Source: Nocardia vinacea (GTDB lineage: Bacteria; Actinomycetota; Actinomycetes; Mycobacteriales; Mycobacteriaceae). Taken from it: 64,000 nt of DNA. The DNA lies in the NCBI RefSeq assembly GCF_035920345.1, contig NZ_CP109149.1, positions 9,734,001 through 9,798,000 of the forward strand, in the 5' to 3' direction. This document shows, in pieces, positions 28,616 to 36,147 of this stretch. Both the position numbers and the translations under genes were made by a program. Position 1 is the first letter of the stretch. Each line of letters starts with the position of its first letter. The notes under the pieces were generated by a model. The model was not told where the DNA came from. It did not search any database and saw only the letters and a program-made list of their open reading frames with translations.

Positions 28616-29590
28616 TCACGACTTCTTCGGTAAGCCGGGCGGATTGATCCGCGAACTCGGCACGGTCTCGGTCTTCAACCCCCAGCGATCGATGACCTGC
28701 TGGTAGGTGCCGGTCTGGATGGCGTTGTTGATGGCCTTGTTGATGGGGCCGATCAGCCCGCTGTCCTTCTTGGTGAGCACACCGATCTCGCCCTGCAATG
28801 CGTCACCGGCGCCGGAGAAGGTCGCGACGATCCTGGTCTGGTTCGCGGTGGTGCTGTGGTAGATCGCGGACGGGTTCGGGCCGATGTAGCCGTCGAGGCG
28901 CTGCGAGGCCAGCGCCAGGTAGTAGTCGGTGACCTGCTGGAAGTAGGCGATATCGATCGGGGCCAAGCCGTCGGCGATATTCTGCTCGTTCCACTTGACC
29001 AGCAGCTGCTCCTGATTGGTGCCGCTGCCGACGCCGATCCGCTTGCCCGCCAGGCTCTTACGATCGGAGTACTCCAGCTTGCTCTGCTTGGGGATCTCCA
29101 GCGCGACGGTGTCATTGCGGTAGGTGGCGAAGTCGTACTTCTCCTTGCGCTCCTCGGTCACGGTGACGTTGGAGATGAATACATCGGCCTCGCCGGAATC
29201 GACCCGCACGAAGTTCTGCGACCAATCGGCCACCTGTGCAACGAGTTTCAGTCCGAGGATATCGGCGATGAGCGAGGCGAAATCCACCTCGGAACCGACG
29301 ATGGTCTTGTCGTCGGTGGCGTAGAACCGCAATGGCGGTGCAGCACCACCGGATCCGGTGACGACCAGCGTCCCGCGGTCCCGGATGGCCTGCGGTAGTT
29401 CGGCGGCAATGGCATCGACCTTGGGCGCGTGGATTCGGCCGGACTGTCCGGGGGAGAGGTCGAAGGTGATCGAACCGGCGGGCTGCGCGGAGTTTTCCGC
29501 GTCCGGATCGGTGCCGCAGCCGGTGGCCAGCAAGGCGACCGTGGCGGCCAGGCCGACCAGGGCAGAGAGCTTCATCGAATACCTGTTCAT
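28616..29590 (-). CDS. Amino-acid ABC transporter substrate-binding lipoprotein (SBP_bac_3)
   Basis: A 324-residue lipoprotein. The signal peptide ends in lipobox LATGC (ALLATGCGTDPD). The family-3 fold shows GTLVVTGSGGAAPPLRFYA, VGSEVDFASLIADILGLK, DWSQNFVRVDSGEADVFISN, VTVTEERKEKYDFATY and the late ALASQRLDGYIGPNPSAIYH. The ligand-binding arginine of the family is not at the usual position within the seen motif, so the ligand may not be a plain amino acid. ATG 29590 gives MNRYSMKLSALVG; the second ATG five codons on is an alternative. Works with the ATPase and permease next to it. Confidence 0.93.
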   Translation of the reverse strand: MNRYSMKLSALVGLAATVALLATGCGTDPDAENSAQPAGSITFDLSPGQSGRIHAPKVDAIAAELPQAIRDRGTLVVTGSGGAAPPLRFYATDDKTIVGSEVDFASLIADILGLKLVAQVADWSQNFVRVDSGEADVFISNVTVTEERKEKYDFATYRNDTVALEIPKQSKLEYSDRKSLAGKRIGVGSGTNQEQLLVKWNEQNIADGLAPIDIAYFQQVTDYYLALASQRLDGYIGPNPSAIYHSTTANQTRIVATFSGAGDALQGEIGVLTKKDSGLIGPINKAINNAIQTGTYQQVIDRWGLKTETVPSSRINPPGLPKKS

Positions 29591-29609
29591 CGGGGAGCGC
29601 GCACCGCGC

Positions 29610-30401
29610 TCAGCGGACTCGGGACAGAAATGCGCGGGTGCGCGGGTGTTGCGGGTTGTCGAGTACGGCAACGGGCGGACCTTGTTCGACGATCACGCCG
29701 CCGTCGAGGAATACGACGGTGTCGGCGACCTCACGGGCGAAACCGATTTCGTGGGTGACGATCACCAGCGCGGTCCCGCCGTCGGCGAGATCGCGGATCA
29801 CATCGAGCACTTCACCGACGAGCTCCGGATCCAGCGCGGAGGTGGGTTCGTCGAAGAGGATCACCGGCGGTCGCAGCGCCAACGCCCGCGCGATAGCCAC
29901 GCGCTGCTGTTGTCCGCCGGACAGCCGCCGCGGATAGGCGCCGGTCAGGTCGCCGATACCGACCCGCTCGAGTAAGTCCCGTGCCTCGGCCTCGATTTCC
30001 GCTCGCGGGCGCCCCTGCGCGGAAATCGGTGCGAGCGTGACATTGTCGAGCACCGTCAGATGCGGGAAGAGATTGAACTGCTGGAAGACGAAGCCGATAT
30101 GCGAGCGCTGCTTGCGCACTTCGCGGTCCGACAGCGCATGCAACTTATTGCGACGCAGCCGATATCCGATCAGTTCGCCGTCGATGTGCACGGTACCCGC
30201 ATCCAGCGACTCCAGGTGGTTGACCACCCGCAGCAGCGTCGACTTGCCGGAGCCGGACGGTCCGATCACGGTCACCACTTCACCGGCGCGCACGGTCAGG
30301 TCGATGCCGGCAAGTACCTCGGTGCTGCCGTAGGACTTTCGCACGCCGCGCACCTCTACCGCAGGAGCCCGGCCCGCCTGCAGTGCCACCGGCGCGCTCA
30401 T
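29610..30401 (-). CDS. Amino-acid ABC transporter ATP-binding protein (GlnQ/TcyN type)
   Basis: A 263-residue ATPase with Walker A GPSGSGKST, Q-loop FVFQQFNLFPHLTV, signature [16 protein letters not shown], Walker [17 protein letters not shown] and H-loop VTHEIGFAREV, all typical of polar amino-acid importers. ATG 30401 overlaps the permease stop by 4 bases. The long frame upstream is the shadow of the permease gene. One ATPase and one permease are present for this system, so the membrane part is probably a homodimer. Confidence 0.95.
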   Translation of the reverse strand: MSAPVALQAGRAPAVEVRGVRKSYGSTEVLAGIDLTVRAGEVVTVIGPSGSGKSTLLRVVNHLESLDAGTVHIDGELIGYRLRRNKLHALSDREVRKQRSHIGFVFQQFNLFPHLTVLDNVTLAPISAQGRPRAEIEAEARDLLERVGIGDLTGAYPRRLSGGQQQRVAIARALALRPPVILFDEPTSALDPELVGEVLDVIRDLADGGTALVIVTHEIGFAREVADTVVFLDGGVIVEQGPPVAVLDNPQHPRTRAFLSRVR

Positions 30402-31399
30402 CGGGTCGCTCCGCGTGGTGCGGCGGAACCGATTTCGGCGATTTCGCGCAGCCTGCGCCACACCTTCTGCACCGGTGTCGGTGGGGGCGTGCGGTGCGCG
30501 CCCTTGGCATAGTGGCGTTCGATATAGAACTGCACCACCGACAGAATCGTGGTCAGCACGATGTACCAGACGGTGGCCACCATGAGCAGTGGCACCACCC
30601 GGCCGTTGCGGCCGTAGATCACCTGGACCTGGTAGAAGAGTTCCGCGATCGCCATGACCGAGACGATCGAGGTGCCCTTGAACAGGCTGATCACCTCGTT
30701 GGTCGCATTCGGCAGAATCGAGCGCATGGCCTGCGGGACGATGACCGTGCGGAACTGGCGCACCCGTGGAATACCGAGTGCCGCAGCCGCTTCCAGCTGT
30801 CCCGGATCGACCGAAATGTATCCGGCCCGGATGATCTCGGCCGCATACGCCGCCTGATGCAATGCGAGTCCGATGACCGCCGCGGTGAAACCGCTGATCA
30901 CCCCGTTCACCTCGAAGGTGAGAAAGGAAGGGCCGAACGGGATTCCGAGCGAGAGCGTGTGGTACAGGTACGCGATGTTGAACCAGAACAGCAGCTGCAC
31001 GATCAGCGGAATCGAGCGGAACGCCCAGATATAGACCCACGAAATTACCCGCAGCACCGGATTATTCGACAGTCGGGCGATCGCCAATGCCGTACCGATC
31101 AGGAATCCCAGTGCCGTGCCCCACAGGGTCAGCTCCAAGGTGACCTTCAGTGCCGACAGCACCGATTTCGCGGTGAAGTACTTGGCGAACGTCGACCAAT
31201 CCCAGCCCGGATTGGTGGCCAGTCCGTGGATGAACTGCGCGAGCAGCACGAGCGCGATGGCGCTGACGACCCAGCGCCACGGATGCCAGGACTTGGCGAT
31301 CGCCGGCGCGTCGTTAGTGCTTGCGGCAGCGGCGGGTGTGTGGGCACCCGGTATCGGGACATCCGATACCGGAGTATCGGATGCGACGGACGCGCTCAT
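30398..31399 (-). CDS. Amino-acid ABC transporter permease (HisM/GlnP type)
   Basis: A 333-residue permease and the first gene of the operon. After a 40-residue polar tail come a first helix, then the HisM-type domain (SALKVTLELTLWGTALGFLIG) and the EAA region AAYAAEIIRAGYISVDPGQLEAAAALG (written here across the loop), ending with VPQAMRSILPNATNEVISLFKGTS. ATG 31399 is preceded by GGAGG that partly lies in the last helix strand of the predicted SAM riboswitch, so its translation is likely switched by S-adenosylmethionine. Confidence 0.94.
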   Translation of the reverse strand: MSASVASDTPVSDVPIPGAHTPAAAASTNDAPAIAKSWHPWRWVVSAIALVLLAQFIHGLATNPGWDWSTFAKYFTAKSVLSALKVTLELTLWGTALGFLIGTALAIARLSNNPVLRVISWVYIWAFRSIPLIVQLLFWFNIAYLYHTLSLGIPFGPSFLTFEVNGVISGFTAAVIGLALHQAAYAAEIIRAGYISVDPGQLEAAAALGIPRVRQFRTVIVPQAMRSILPNATNEVISLFKGTSIVSVMAIAELFYQVQVIYGRNGRVVPLLMVATVWYIVLTTILSVVQFYIERHYAKGAHRTPPPTPVQKVWRRLREIAEIGSAAPRGATR

Positions 31400-31410
31400 A
31401 TTTCGGTTCC

Positions 31411-31500
31411 TCCATCGTTCCCGGCGGAAGCACCCGCACCCGGTGACCGGGGGGTTGCTGCGACGTCGACGAGCCAGGTCTCTCGGTCGCTCTGGATGGT
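31411..31500 (-). promoter_or_regulatory. Probable SAM (S-box) riboswitch controlling the ABC/LLM operon
   Basis: Read on the minus strand, the leader has the S-box order: P1 strand CCATCC with AGAG, then GAGAGACCTGGCTCGTCGAC, GCAGCAACC, a CCCGGTCACCGGG hairpin, GGTGCTTCC and the closing strand GATGG. P1 would pair CCATC with GATGG. The Shine-Dalgarno GGAGG (31409-31413) runs into the closing strand, so SAM-stabilised P1 would hide it and stop translation. The match is by eye. It fits a sulfur-assimilation operon. Confidence 0.75.
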
Positions 31501-31832
31501 GTGTCCGACGCCGAGCACGGGTCGGTCAATGGGTCTAGCCGAAATATCATGCGAAGCAGGCGAAGTCCGGCACAAGGGTACGAATCAGCGTGAGCGCAGA
31601 CCTTGTTGATATGGTCGTGAGCAGGCACTATTGGCCCGGTCGTGCAGTGGATCGTGGCATTTCGGACCAAGTTTTCCGCGTGCTTTTCGTCCGAATTGCC
31701 TGCCCGCGGATCGTCGCGGCGGATTATCGGACGCGCGGCGCGAACGTGTCGACCGCCGGAATAGACGCTGTTGCGAAGGTTTGCCGGAGTAGTCTCGGAC
31801 CTCGATTCGTGCCCGACGATGAGGAGTCCGCC
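31501..31832. other. Divergent intergenic region, operon promoter not identified
   Basis: This stretch separates the riboswitch (minus strand) from the secreted-protein gene (plus strand). It must hold promoters for both directions. I see only weak boxes, such as TTGACC on the minus strand near 31527, and a good GAGGAG ribosome-binding site at 31821 for the plus-strand gene. No gene is evident. Confidence 0.4.
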
Positions 31833-32546
31833 GTGACCCTGCTGCGCCGTCTGACCACGCTAACCGCCATCGCGACCGGTACGGCCGCGCTGACTCTCGC
31901 CGCCCCCGGCATCGCCGCCGCGGGTCCGGCGCCGATGCCCGCACCCGCCGTTCCGGCGGTGACCGCACCGTCCGCCCAGGCCGCACCCGGTGATCTGTTC
32001 GCCGGTTACCGAGCCGTCGTGGAGGCGCTGCGCACCTTCGGCATCGACCCGTTCCTGTACCCGGCGGTCGCGCCCTTCTGCTCCGACACCGGCAGCCTCG
32101 GTCTGGTTCCGGCGGTTGCGGGCGCAGTCGCGGGGCCGTGGCCCAAAACCACGGTGGCCATTCCGGGACTCGACCCGACCGCCGTCAAGGCGGGCCAAGT
32201 CATGTTCACCTTCGTCCCCTACGGCCTCGGCCCGGACAGCGCGAATGCCGCGGGCATGAACGTCGCCTGGGTCAACCTGGCCAATGGCCGCAGCGGCATA
32301 ACCGCCATGGGATCGATCTCCGATGTGGTCCGCACGATGGTGCCCGCCGAAATCCCGACCGAGCTAAGGCCACTGGCCGAACGCGCCATCCACGACTTCT
32401 TCGCCGGATTCCCGGTCGGCGGGGTCCGCGCGGTTCCGGTCGACACCGGATCCGGCACAGTACTCGCCGCAGTCTTCGGAACCATCGACACCGGCCCCAG
32501 GTCCTGCTTCTTCCTCCCGACGGTCGGACTCACCTCGGTGCGCTGA
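31833..32546 (+). CDS. Secreted protein of unknown function (237 aa)
   Basis: The product starts with a clear Sec signal peptide (MTLLRRLTTLTAIATGTAAL, cleavage near APGIAAAG) and a proline/alanine-rich linker. A globular part follows with PFCSDTGSLGLVPAVAGAVAGPW-like and RSCFFLPTVGLTSVR segments holding two cysteines that may form a disulfide. It resembles the many exported proteins found only in Corynebacteriales; I know no function. GTG 31833 has GAGGAG 7 bases upstream. It stands alone between two minus-strand operons. Confidence 0.85.
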   Translation: MTLLRRLTTLTAIATGTAALTLAAPGIAAAGPAPMPAPAVPAVTAPSAQAAPGDLFAGYRAVVEALRTFGIDPFLYPAVAPFCSDTGSLGLVPAVAGAVAGPWPKTTVAIPGLDPTAVKAGQVMFTFVPYGLGPDSANAAGMNVAWVNLANGRSGITAMGSISDVVRTMVPAEIPTELRPLAERAIHDFFAGFPVGGVRAVPVDTGSGTVLAAVFGTIDTGPRSCFFLPTVGLTSVR

Positions 32547-32682
32547 GCTGCCGTCCTTACGTGAGCCGGGGCCGAGGCGGGTTCCGGGAGCGAGGTCAAC
32601 AGATCCTGGTCCCCACAGGGTCGAGGTAGCGAGGCCGCCGACCGCTGGAACAGCGAGGCCCTGCGGTCCGGTCCTATGGCCG

Positions 32683-32755
32683 GATCAAGATCAGGTGGAC
32701 CTGAGGGCGGGGGCTTCTCGGGCGATGCCGCCAGCGATTCCACGTGATCTTGATC
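32683..32755. terminator. 16-bp inverted repeat between convergent genes
   Basis: GATCAAGATCAGGTGG (32683-32698) and CCACGTGATCTTGATC (32740-32755) pair with one mismatch around a 41-base loop. It overlaps the last codon of the glycosyltransferase gene. It may terminate both transcripts or be a protein-binding site. The rest of 32547-32682 shows nothing. Confidence 0.45.
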
Positions 32756-33935
32756 AGCGGGTGGGTTCGAGGGGGCGGGCTTTCCAGGTCAAGGTGTTGG
32801 TGCGGTGGGCTCGGCGGGAGCGGGTCCAGAGGCGGAGGTAGGCGTCGATGGAGATCGGATGTGCGAGGGCCGCAAGGGCATCCGTGCGGGTTGTGGTGCC
32901 GCGTTCCAGTGAGCGCGCGAGCAGGCGGCTGGCGACCGCGGCGCCGTAGCCGACGAGACCGGCGGTGCGTACGGAGCCTCGGCCGCCGATCGCGGCCAGT
33001 GGGGGCGCCCAGTAGGCCAGTGTCGCAAGAGCTCCTACTGCCGCGCCGCCGATTGTCGTGCCGCCGTAGGCGGACCACAGCCAGCGGTTGTAACCGGTCT
33101 CCAGTTCGGCTGCGCCACGGTACATTCGGGTGCTCGCGGCTCGGCCTGCTGCGACCAGCGCGGTCCGGCGACCCGAACGGCGCAGTGCGCGAGCGATATC
33201 CAGGTCCTCGGTCGGGCTCGCGGCGACCACGGCATGCCCGCCGATGGCGTGGTAGGCGGTGGCGTCGAACACCAAGAACTGGCCGCAGGCCACGGCTGTC
33301 GAGGGCCGGAGGCTGCGATTGGCGGCCGCGATCGGCAGGCTCGTCGCCCACGACCAGCACAGCAGCGGCTGCACCAGCGCCTCGGCCAGCGATTCGGTCA
33401 CCTGGTACGGCCACGGTGACAACAATGCGGCTCGGCCGCGACGCAATTCGGCGGTCGCCGCGGCAATCGCGTTCGGTGCCAGTCGCACATCGGCATCGAG
33501 AAAGATCAGCACCGTGGCATCCGCCAACTCGGCCAGTCGCGCGCAGGCCGCGGCCTTCCCGGTCCATCCGGGTGCGGGTTCGGCCTCGGAACGGAACACC
33601 GTGAAGCGCGAATCGCCCGCAATCGCGTCGAGCGCGGCCGCTTCGGTCCCGTCCGACGAAGCGTCGTCGAGAATCAGCACCCGCAGTCGCGGCACACCCA
33701 CCTGGCCACGGAGATCATCGATCAGCTCGGGCAGTCGCTGTGCCTCATCGCGCGCCGGGATACACACCGACACCGGCTCGATCACCGTATTCGGTCCGGC
33801 CGAGAGCCTGCGCATCGTCACGCGGTTGAATAACGCGGTCCCGCAACCGAACAGCGCGATACCCGCACCCGTCCACGCGGCGATCGCCGCGCCCGCGCGC
33901 AGGGTTCGCGTCAGCGGCGGGTCAGCGAACGCCAC
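32754..33935 (-). CDS. Family 2 glycosyltransferase, probable carotenoid glycosyltransferase (CruG-like)
   Basis: A 393-residue membrane-bound GT-A enzyme. An N-terminal helix is followed by the nucleotide-sugar site VSVCIPARDEAQRLPELIDDL, then LDDASSDGT, the metal-binding LIFLDADVRLAPN and the acceptor-side motif SPTEDLDIARALRRSGRR; further helices lie near the C-terminus. Its place in an operon with crtO and the CruF-like gene suggests that it puts a sugar on the hydroxyl made by CruF. GTG 33935 lies inside the lppM coding sequence, a 25-bp overlap. Confidence 0.85.
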   Translation of the reverse strand: MAFADPPLTRTLRAGAAIAAWTGAGIALFGCGTALFNRVTMRRLSAGPNTVIEPVSVCIPARDEAQRLPELIDDLRGQVGVPRLRVLILDDASSDGTEAAALDAIAGDSRFTVFRSEAEPAPGWTGKAAACARLAELADATVLIFLDADVRLAPNAIAAATAELRRGRAALLSPWPYQVTESLAEALVQPLLCWSWATSLPIAAANRSLRPSTAVACGQFLVFDATAYHAIGGHAVVAASPTEDLDIARALRRSGRRTALVAAGRAASTRMYRGAAELETGYNRWLWSAYGGTTIGGAAVGALATLAYWAPPLAAIGGRGSVRTAGLVGYGAAVASRLLARSLERGTTTRTDALAALAHPISIDAYLRLWTRSRRAHRTNTLTWKARPLEPTR

Positions 33936-34654
33936 AGATTGCTCGGTGAGAAGTTGGTTTCCGGTGCACCGGGCGGTGCCGGGTTGCGGTCCATATAGGC
34001 GATGGCGGCGATGATGGCGGCGACGGCCAGGGTGATACCGCCGACGATGCCTGCCCAGCCCGCGAAGGAGCGGGTATTCGGATCCGCGTAGCTGACCTCG
34101 GCGCGCACGGTAGAGACATCGCCGGGCGGCAGTTTCCAGGAGACGGTCGAGTCGTCCTCGCGATTGCCGTTGGTCTTGGCGACGCGGGCCGGGAAAGCCA
34201 CGGTGAACTGCACATCCGAACCGTGCGGCGGAACGGATTTCAGATCGACCCGACCATTGAGGCTGACCAGGTCGCCGGTGCGCTGGAACGACAGGTTGAA
34301 CATCCCCTGGGTCTGATCGGAGAGCGCGCCGAGCTGGCCGACCTCGCCGAAGGACAGATCCTCGAAGAACACCTTGCTGCCCACGTAGCCGTCCTGGCTG
34401 TACGGCTCGACCCGCACCTTCGCGGCCAGCGAATCGGGCGCCTTCAGCTGCGGGCCCTTGTCATTGGCGTCCGCGGGCACCACCGCGGCCACGATCCGAC
34501 CGGAGACCCGGTCATTGGACGACACACCCATCGACACCTGCACCCGCAGGCAGCCCGCGAGCATGGGCACCAGCATCGCGGCCAGCAGTACTGCCGCGGC
34601 CACCCGTGCTCCGGGCCGGGGAGAACGTGGCGGTAGAACCGATGTGTCGGGCAT
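33911..34654 (-). CDS. lppM: LppM family lipoprotein
   Basis: A 247-residue lipoprotein with lipobox LAGC (MLVPMLAGCLRVQVSMGVSSN), a beta-rich outer domain and a C-terminal membrane helix (GWAGIVGGITLAVAAIIAAI) with a short tail. It is the counterpart of M. tuberculosis Rv2171, a surface lipoprotein linked to lipid binding and phagosome trafficking. The start ATG 34654 (MPDTSVLPPRSP) puts the signal peptide in the usual place; an ATG at 34687 adds 11 residues. In mycobacteria it sits next to Rv2170 and Rv2172c without the carotenoid genes that surround it here. Confidence 0.9.
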   Translation of the reverse strand: MPDTSVLPPRSPRPGARVAAAVLLAAMLVPMLAGCLRVQVSMGVSSNDRVSGRIVAAVVPADANDKGPQLKAPDSLAAKVRVEPYSQDGYVGSKVFFEDLSFGEVGQLGALSDQTQGMFNLSFQRTGDLVSLNGRVDLKSVPPHGSDVQFTVAFPARVAKTNGNREDDSTVSWKLPPGDVSTVRAEVSYADPNTRSFAGWAGIVGGITLAVAAIIAAIAYMDRNPAPPGAPETNFSPSNLWRSLTRR

Positions 34655-34770
34655 CGCGGTGAGAGGACTCGGCTGCACGGCACACATCGTGCCAGGCGGT
34701 CGCCCCGAATTGCCACGCGACGGGCGGATCGCACGCCGACCGAAGTATCGGACAGCTGGTCCGCATCGCT

Positions 34771-36147
34771 TCAGCCCCGCCGGGCCGCGGCCGACCGCAC
34801 CAGCAGCGGCACCCCGAGCACCCCCAGCCCGACACACCCGTACCAGGCCGAATACGGCAGATCGAGGAACACCGCGTGCGCGAGCGTCGACCCGAGCCAG
34901 GTCCACATGAACACCGCCACCGGGACCACCGCGTCTGCCGAGATCGGGGATACCGGCTCTCGGGATCTGTGCTCCGGACCGGTCGAGTCCGCCGTTCCCA
35001 ACTCCAGCGCCGGTGTTCCAGCCGCCACCTCGGGGGCTGCCGCCTGTGTCTGCGCTGTCGACAGCAGGCGCGCTGCCGCGGGCGCAAACGCATTCGCCGT
35101 GCCCGCGACGCGAGCCAAGACGGTCAGCAGCAAGGCCATCACCAGCGCCACCGCGAACCACCCCAGATAGTTGGTGTACGGAATCTCATCGATTCCGGGC
35201 AGCCCCCGACCGGCGGCACACCAAGTCCACTGCCCGTCCGCCACCATCTGCGGATCGAGGAACAGATCCCAACCCACCGCCCCGACCGCGGTCAAAACAA
35301 CTCGCCCTGCCCACCGCCGAGTCAACAACCCGGCGACCACCCACACCGGATACAGCCCACCGGTCCAGGCCAGCGCGACCACCAACGGCACCCCCGCCAC
35401 CGCGGGTCCCGATCTGCCGTCGGCATACGCATAACAACCGAATGGGAAACCCGTTGCGGTACCAACGATTTCGGCAACCAGTCCGAGCCCGGAGACAATC
35501 ACCACGAATCCCAAGGCGTACCTGATGCCGCGCGTCGCCACCGCGTGCACCAGCGCCGTCCCCGCCGACAACAGCACGACCGCCACGGTCACCCGATCGC
35601 GAGCGACCCCCGAGGCGAGCGGATAACTGATCTGCACGAGCACGAGCAGCACCGCCGGTATCGCCGGCGCCAGCAACTGCGGCGTCCATCGAAAGGCCGC
35701 CGCCGACCGCGGGTACCGACCCGTGCCACGCCGACTTGCCAGGTTCCCGTCAGCACCGGGGACCGCGAAATCAGTCGCGCCGGAGGATTCCGCCCATCCG
35801 GCGGTCACCGGACTCGCTGGACTGCGCAGGTTGGAGTTCGTTGCGGGGGAGGGCTCGGCTCGTCCGGTTGTTTCTGGGTTCGCTGGACTGCGCAGGTTGG
35901 AGTTCGTTGCGGGGGAGGGCTCGGCTCGTCCGGTTGTTTCTGGGTTCGCTGGACTGCGCAGGTTGGAGTTCGTTGCGGGGGAGGGCTCGGCTCGTCCGGT
36001 TGTTTCTGGGTTCGCTGGACTGCGCAGGTTGGAGTCCGTTGCGGGGGAGGGCTCGGCTCGCCGGGTGGTCTCCGGACCAGGGCTTTCCGTCCCTGATGCG
36101 GGTCGCTCGTCCGGCTCCGGCACGGCTGGCCCGGTGGGCTCCCTCAT
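34771..36147 (-). CDS. cruF: Carotenoid biosynthesis membrane protein, CruF/DUF422 family, with repeat-extended N-terminus
   Basis: A 458-residue protein. Residues from about 135 on form the DUF422 membrane domain, recognised by EIVGTATGFPFGCYAYADG, GVPLVVALAWTGGLYP, AVGWDLFLDPQMVADGQWTW and GIDEIPYTNYLGWF. Family members hydrate the end of linear or monocyclic carotenoids (1',2'-hydratase). The first 130 residues are low-complexity and contain four copies of a 22-residue repeat (see 35815-36078). ATG 36147 overlaps the crtO stop by 4 bases. The product would feed the glycosyltransferase downstream. Confidence 0.85.
   Translation of the reverse strand: MREPTGPAVPEPDERPASGTESPGPETTRRAEPSPATDSNLRSPANPETTGRAEPSPATNSNLRSPANPETTGRAEPSPATNSNLRSPANPETTGRAEPSPATNSNLRSPASPVTAGWAESSGATDFAVPGADGNLASRRGTGRYPRSAAAFRWTPQLLAPAIPAVLLVLVQISYPLASGVARDRVTVAVVLLSAGTALVHAVATRGIRYALGFVVIVSGLGLVAEIVGTATGFPFGCYAYADGRSGPAVAGVPLVVALAWTGGLYPVWVVAGLLTRRWAGRVVLTAVGAVGWDLFLDPQMVADGQWTWCAAGRGLPGIDEIPYTNYLGWFAVALVMALLLTVLARVAGTANAFAPAAARLLSTAQTQAAAPEVAAGTPALELGTADSTGPEHRSREPVSPISADAVVPVAVFMWTWLGSTLAHAVFLDLPYSAWYGCVGLGVLGVPLLVRSAAARRG
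35815..36078 (-). repeat. Four tandem 66-bp repeats inside the CruF-like gene
   Basis: Units begin at 35815, 35881, 35947 and 36013. The middle copies are nearly identical; the outer ones differ by a few bases. Each encodes 22 residues (SNLRSPANPETTGRAEPSPA plus TN), keeping the frame. The unit has fewer GC-rich third positions than the surrounding coding sequence. Confidence 0.95.

Noticed and set aside
35815..36078. Evenly spaced repeats considered as a CRISPR array
   Set aside because: Units are contiguous 66-bp tandem copies with no variable spacers and keep the reading frame of the CruF-like gene.
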